Shown here in pieces: positions 59,162 through 64,000 of a stretch of 64,000 nucleotides of DNA. Position 1 is the stretch's first letter. The number at the start of each line of letters is the position of its first letter. Made by a program: the position numbers and the translations under genes. This DNA is from Macrostomum hystrix (taxonomy: Eukaryota > Platyhelminthes > Macrostomidae). The notes under the pieces are model-generated. The model ran no database searches. It had not been told where the DNA came from and saw only the letters and a list, made by a program, of their open reading frames with translations. The stretch spans positions 5,053,001-5,117,000 of the forward strand of contig CATNEN010000033.1 in NCBI GenBank assembly GCA_950097015.1, written 5' to 3'.

Positions 59162-59368
59162 AATGTTATTATAATTGATATTATATGCTATAGTTAAGAA
59201 TATTGATTGCATTGATTGACTGATTACTCCCGTTGATAATATTATACTTTATTGTTTTGTTGATAGAATTATTTAATTAGCCATAGATTTATCTGACAAT
59301 TATTAAACAAATGCTGCTAACTGCTCTACTTATAGTAGTCAAGTAAGCAATTTAATTTTTAGATTTAG

Positions 59369-59482
59369 GTACAGTTCATAGTGCGCGCACAATACTTAAA
59401 AAATATAAGGATCGTCGTTCTAAAATTAGAGCTGACATGCCTTATATATTTTTTAGGGAATGTGCGCGCACTACAGACTGTA
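59369..59482. repeat. inverted repeat with 42-43-bp arms
   Basis: gtacagttcatagtgcgcgc, then acaatacttaaaaaatataa at 59369-59410 is answered by 59440-59482 (ccttatatattttttaggga, then atgtgcgcgcactacagact, then gtac). Spacer about 29 bases. Confidence 0.93.
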
Positions 59483-60986
59483 CACATTGAATTTCGTAGA
59501 ATTTAGCGCGAATTTGAAATTTTAGTTTCTTATTATAAAAATCTATAAATAACTGAGTAGCACTATATGCAGCTGTTAATTGCCGTTATTAAATCGTACT
59601 ACTATATTATATGTATAGCTTTTTGCGTCCATCCAAATTGTATTTAATGCACACATCATTACTACATGTATTTTAATAGATTGTTGTTTCAGATGCGCTT
59701 GTTGATTATCATCTTAAATTAGTTTTTTTCAAATCCATACGTACCGTCTACATGTAGTTCTTGATCGAATGCTTTTTCTTGATTTACCGGTACCTTTATT
59801 CACACATTAATGCATGCAGTCAGCTTTTCATACCATATACTAGTATACTTGCTCAAATTATTATAGCTCAATTATTATAAATTATAATAACACAAATAGC
59901 GCCCAAATAAGCACATAACAACTGCGTGTGTGTAAAATTATTTTTAGACTACTATTAATAAAGGAATGCGATAAACTCAAGACATAGACAAAGCTTAGGC
60001 ACATAGAAACTAAATTTTATCAGGAAGGACTGTATTGCTCATCTTGAGCACACAAGTCAAAGAGAGCTAGCTCGCGCACTGATTGATTTCTCTATGCCAA
60101 TCGATTAAGACAGACTCGATCGTTCCCAAGCTACACTTTGATTTTCAATACCAACTCTATTAATCAACCAAATCAGCTCCTTCGTGATCTACTATTTCGT
60201 TTCGACTGCCCCCTACACTGTTCCGATTGCTCGCTCCAGCTGCGACCCCAACGACGACGACTGCGTTTAAAGTGATTTTTATCTGCGCTCCACAAGGTAG
60301 GCAATCATTGTTAATTATTCTAGCTGCCCATCTATCTAACTTGTTGGAGAGCAGCAACAGCAACAACAACAACAACTATTTGTTGGCGGTGAGGGATTAA
60401 AAAGTTTAATGGAGCCGGTACAGAAAAAGTAGAACGGCAATAAAATGGGGACAATTGAAATTGTCGACAGCCTGCGACATATGCTAAATGAAAATATTGA
60501 CTCTGAAATAATAGAACTCAAATAAAAGCAATCAGATAAGAGCGAGAAGCGATCCTGAGAACAAGTAATAAATGCCATCTCCATCTCTTAGCACATCTAG
60601 ACTGACGAGCAACAAAAACACTAGGAAAACACTGCGCGCTATTTAATTCAATTAAACTAATCCCATCTAATGCTTTATAAATTGCTATAGTCCGCGCACA
60701 TTTCTGCTACCCCGTTTTCTGCAACTGCGTGCCAGGTATAGATTATAATATATGGTGCTGTTAAACAGCCGACGAACCAAAAGCCATTCCTTATTTAGCC
60801 CAATAAGGACTTATATTTTGTGTTATGTAATATTTTGTTATGTAATATTTTGGCCGTCTAGCTATTTCTGCCTGCCCACATCTGCTAACCCGCTTTAAGA
60901 TGGTGGTGGAGACAAAATACGGGCGCAGGGATGAAATAATTTAGCAATAGACAGACAGACAGACAGACATATAAAGGCGGCCTCAT

Positions 60987-63782
60987 TCAACCTGGGCGTT
61001 GGCGGCGGCGGCTCCGAACATTGGCTGCTGGCGGCACCCCCCCTGGCAGGCCTCGATGTCGTGGTCGACCCTCGACGCACGTGTTGCCCTCGTTGCGCAG
61101 GCGCCGCTGCACGTCAGCCGGGTAGTCGTCAGGTGAGGCGTGGCCGGCCATGATCACCAGCCGTTGGCCCCAGTCCAGGTAGACGTGCGCCTGGTGCTTC
61201 GCATTGACCAGGAAGCTGTTGCCGTTCAGCAGGCGCAACAGCGTGGTCTCCAGGTCGCCGCCCCTCGAACATGTGCGGCCGCACCTCGTCAGAAAGATGA
61301 CGGAGTGGCGCGCGGTGTCCAGGCCGTTCGAACATGAAGTCATTGCCACCGAAGCGCTTGATGACCGGACAGAAGACGCGCTCCTGGCCCAGGTGGCGCT
61401 CGACGCGGTGGTCTTGCCGACTCCCGACGGCCCGTAAAGGTACACAACGCCCGACTGGTGGCGAAGGGCTGTGCAGACGGCCTCTCGGAGCGGGCACAGG
61501 TTCCTAATGTCGGCAGCCTCGGTGGAACATGCGGAACAGCCGGCGAGCTGCTCCCTGCGAATCCGGCGCTGGCGCTGCACGTCTCTAAAGACCCCCAGCA
61601 ACGTGGCGCGCATCTGCTGGTGGGCCAACAAGAAAGCCGTCAGTCTGGTCGGGCAGGTTGGCAGTCAGCGGGTAGGACAGCGCCCACCGAGTCGCTTGCA
61701 CCAGCATGCTGCACTGCGTGGCGCCGATCCCGATCAGCAGCGGGTAGCCGTCGTGCTGCGTCAGGCTCCGCAGCACACTGTCTGGCGAGCGGACGCCGCA
61801 CAGCGTCAGGGTGGTCCGGTCGGGCACCACAAAGCAGCGTCCCTCGTCTCGGCTAGGCAGCAGGCTGAACAGCAGCTCGTACAAATGCCAGCCGGCCGCG
61901 TTGGTCTCCAGGCGCACGAAGCCGGACAGAGTGCGGTGTGGCCGATACTCGCTGTGCTGCTGCTGCTGCTGCTGTTGCTCCATCTCGTCGACGGAGAGCG
62001 GGTCAGCGACTAGCCGCCGGTCGCAGAACTCATCCATGCCGACGCAGAGGCCCGGGCTGGACGCCAGGACGAGCTCGACACAGTGTGCCTCCAGAGCCTC
62101 GCCCAGATATACTTTGGCACGACCTGTTTATGTAGGCAGCATGCAAACAGTGGATGCCAGCAGCTGGTTATATGATTCAGAGCTTATGAACAAAGCAAGT
62201 GACTCACCGACGAAGCGCACCTTGTCGATGTGGAAGACGTGCAAATAGCGGCGCCCGGTCAGAATGCCGCTGTCCTCGGGCAGTCGCTCCGCAGGAGCAG
62301 CACCGGTCATTGCGAGCGGCCGGCTGACTGAGCGCGTCACAGTGAACTGCTGCTGTGCTGCTGCCGCATTAAGCAGCGGATTTTGGCCCAGCCGTCGCAC
62401 CCCTCGGCCGCCTCGTTTGTCCTCTGGCGCCGCCGACCCCGCTCCCGCTCGCCTCGCTGTCCCCCTGCTGTTGCTGGAGGAAGTGAATAAGCTGTGCCGC
62501 AGACGCCGGCGGACTGTAGCTGAAGGGCACCAGCGAGGGAGGACGCTCGAGCTGCACCTGCTCTTGTTGCTGCAGCGGCTGTGGTGTTAATATGCGCCAC
62601 CACTCCTCGCCGACAGGGACGGACTGGCTGGCCTCATTCATAGCGGCCACCACGGCTGCTGCGAATGCCGCTGTGCCAGGCGACACCACGTAGGCCGTCG
62701 TCTCATCTTCCGGACGCTGAGACGGTGTGGTCTTGGCGACTGCTAATCGTCGGCCATCGGGCTGCGAGTCTGGCACCATGGCGCCCACAATGGAGCAGTC
62801 GGCAGCAGCAGCAACAGCGGGAGCAGTCGTTTCGAGCCGCTGGAAACGGAATCTCCGCCTCCCTGGCTGCTGTTGTTGGTCGGGCCGCGACTTGAGGCGG
62901 GTTTCGGCACCGTGCTGGCGGCCTCCTCCATTTCCGCATCAGCGCCCGACGGTGGGGGATCTGCAGCGACTGACAGCGCAACGGTGGACGCCTCGTAGTC
63001 CAGCAGTGCCTGCAGAGCATCGCGGTCGTCGCTATCCATCGCCGCCTCCTGCTCGTTAGGCTCCGATGGCTCCGCCTTTGTGCGAGTTGCCGCTGTCGGC
63101 CTGCCGTTATCGGCGCGCTCGTCGTCGACGTCCTCAATCTCGATGACGACGGGGCTGCCGAGGCTGTAGGGCTGCCGTGGACATGTCGGGGCGCATCAGA
63201 CGCCGCCCCGTCGCCATCGCCGCAGTTGGCAGGAGCATGTCGCCTGACGTGCCTGATCGCTGCCGGCGATGACCATCTGCTGGTGGCCTTCTTGGCACTC
63301 CGGTGCTGATCTCCGAGCCAAGCCAGCATGCTCCCTTTTGGCGCAGTCGAGGCTGAGGCTGCCATCGCGTGGGAGATGGGCGCGTAGACGGCCGATATAC
63401 TGGCAGGCGGTGGCTGCTGATTGCCTGTGGACATCTGGTCACTGGCAGGCTGCTGCTCTCCAGTGTTTAGGCGCATGACACCGCTCAATGGCAGCAGGCT
63501 GAAGTCGTCGGCGTCGCTGCTGATGTTAGCCACCGCTGCTGTCTGCACTGGGGTGAAAGTATATATACGCTTTGGGCCTGGCGTAGATTCTGCGGCTGCT
63601 GCATTGACAATCCGACGTTGAGAGGGAGCGCTCTTTCTTTTTCGCTGTGATGGTGGCTGGCGAGTTGATGACGCTACCGGCCCGGCGGAGTTACTATCTT
63701 GGGCAACTCTCTCAAACTCGTCCAGCGCGGCCGCAATTCGCTCATCGTCGCTGTCGCAGCCGGTTGAAAAGTTGAACGACAT
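60987..63782 (-). pseudogene. SF3-helicase (Rep-like) gene, frame-disrupted
   Basis: Minus strand from ATG 63782 (MSFNFSTGCDSDDERI, then an acidic helix). A long Ser/Pro/Gln-rich region changes frame several times (to about 62400). RRYLHVFHIDKVRFVG then runs into an intron 62217-62124 (GTGAGT donor), followed by an exon opening at 62123. The C-terminal part has a Walker A loop GPSGVGKTT (61407-61433), a hydrophobic Walker-B-like strand (VIFL) and, further on, a strand ending VIMAGHASPDDYP in the place of motif C. The short spacing between these is that of superfamily-3 helicases in rolling-circle Rep proteins and small DNA viruses. The frame breaks just after Walker A and again before the B strand. 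A rolling-circle endonuclease domain was not recognised. Origin could be an endogenous viral Rep or a transposon gene; the sequence does not decide. Confidence 0.45.
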
Positions 63783-64000
63783 TCTGTGCTTCCGCAGGTT
63801 AATTATAGGCGCGTTCAAATTTGGATGTATGAAAATGAGCAGGCTGCAGAAAGCCAACGCAGTCCCAGGTACTCAACTTCAACTGGGTGCAACAGGGTGG
63901 GATTCGCTATTAATAATAGAGTCCCAAGTACGTCCCAAGGAGGAGGAGCAGGCTATTTAGGATGAGCAGCAGATAGTACCAGTGTTACTAGCTTTAAACT
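63783..64000. other. window edge
   Basis: 5' flank of the SF3-helicase gene; no further feature seen. Confidence 0.4.

Larger units (their letters stand above)
58849..60986. other. spacer between convergent genes, with palindromes
   Basis: AT-rich (tatatatttaaatatttaaata at about 58960-59000). It holds the 38-bp palindrome and the 59369 hairpin (listed separately). (caa)n at about 60355-60380. No gene. Confidence 0.5.

Noticed and set aside
61458-62013. Plus-strand frames of 130-180 residues opposite the SF3-helicase gene
   Set aside because: The minus strand carries the P-loop and other recognisable motifs; the plus frames are GC-rich shadows.

Overview
This is eukaryotic, animal DNA. Protein genes are split by GT-AG introns, exons are GC-rich and introns and intergenic DNA are AT-rich. 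The recognisable host genes are metazoan: phosphatidylserine decarboxylase (last exon), a GGA clathrin adaptor, a DYRK1-type kinase and a Scratch/Snail-family zinc-finger factor. The heavy load of minisatellites and DNA transposons suits an invertebrate; a flatworm-like or other lophotrochozoan genome is a guess that the sequence alone cannot prove.

Layout. 0-0.5 kb: end of PISD (+). 3.2-11.4 kb: a complete six-exon GGA gene (+), three of whose introns are filled with unrelated minisatellites. 14-15.3 kb: retroposon debris. 16.1-18.6 kb: a complete three-exon DYRK1-like kinase (+), followed by long pyrimidine and 14-bp arrays. 22.1-22.6 kb: the last fingers of a Scratch-like gene (-). 25.4-26.7 kb: another minisatellite. 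26.9-28.4 kb: a Tc1-type transposon with long terminal inverted repeats and a frameshifted transposase. 30.9-31.7 kb: the 3' end of an LTR retroelement (-). 31.7-34.5 kb: two copies of a Helitron-like element that carry minisatellites. 36.3-37.7 kb: a divergent pair of small genes, a zinc-knuckle/Gln-rich protein (-) and an OB-fold, RPA-like protein (+). 39.3-44.6 kb: a 5.3-kb P element with perfect 32-bp inverted repeats and an 8-bp target duplication. It sits in one copy of a ~2.3-kb repeat whose uninterrupted second copy lies at 49.9-52.2 kb.

The right third (44.6-64 kb) is an accessory region of short, low-complexity, frame-disrupted genes. It holds two copies of a divergent two-gene cassette; two related zinc-finger genes, one continuing into a tyrosine-recombinase-like C-terminus; and a gene on the opposite strand with a superfamily-3-helicase-type P-loop ATPase. 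These are interspersed with long hairpins, including a perfect 38-bp palindrome. The zinc-finger/recombinase gene is bracketed by two hairpins of the same family 3.5 kb apart. This set is the best candidate in the window for an undescribed mobile system, although many 1-base frame breaks suggest that this copy is decaying.

Limits: all gene models rest on reading frame, splice consensus and remembered family motifs. No alignment or search was run. Intron boundaries in GGA, DYRK, the CCHC gene and the cassette are mutually consistent in phase, which is the strongest internal check available.
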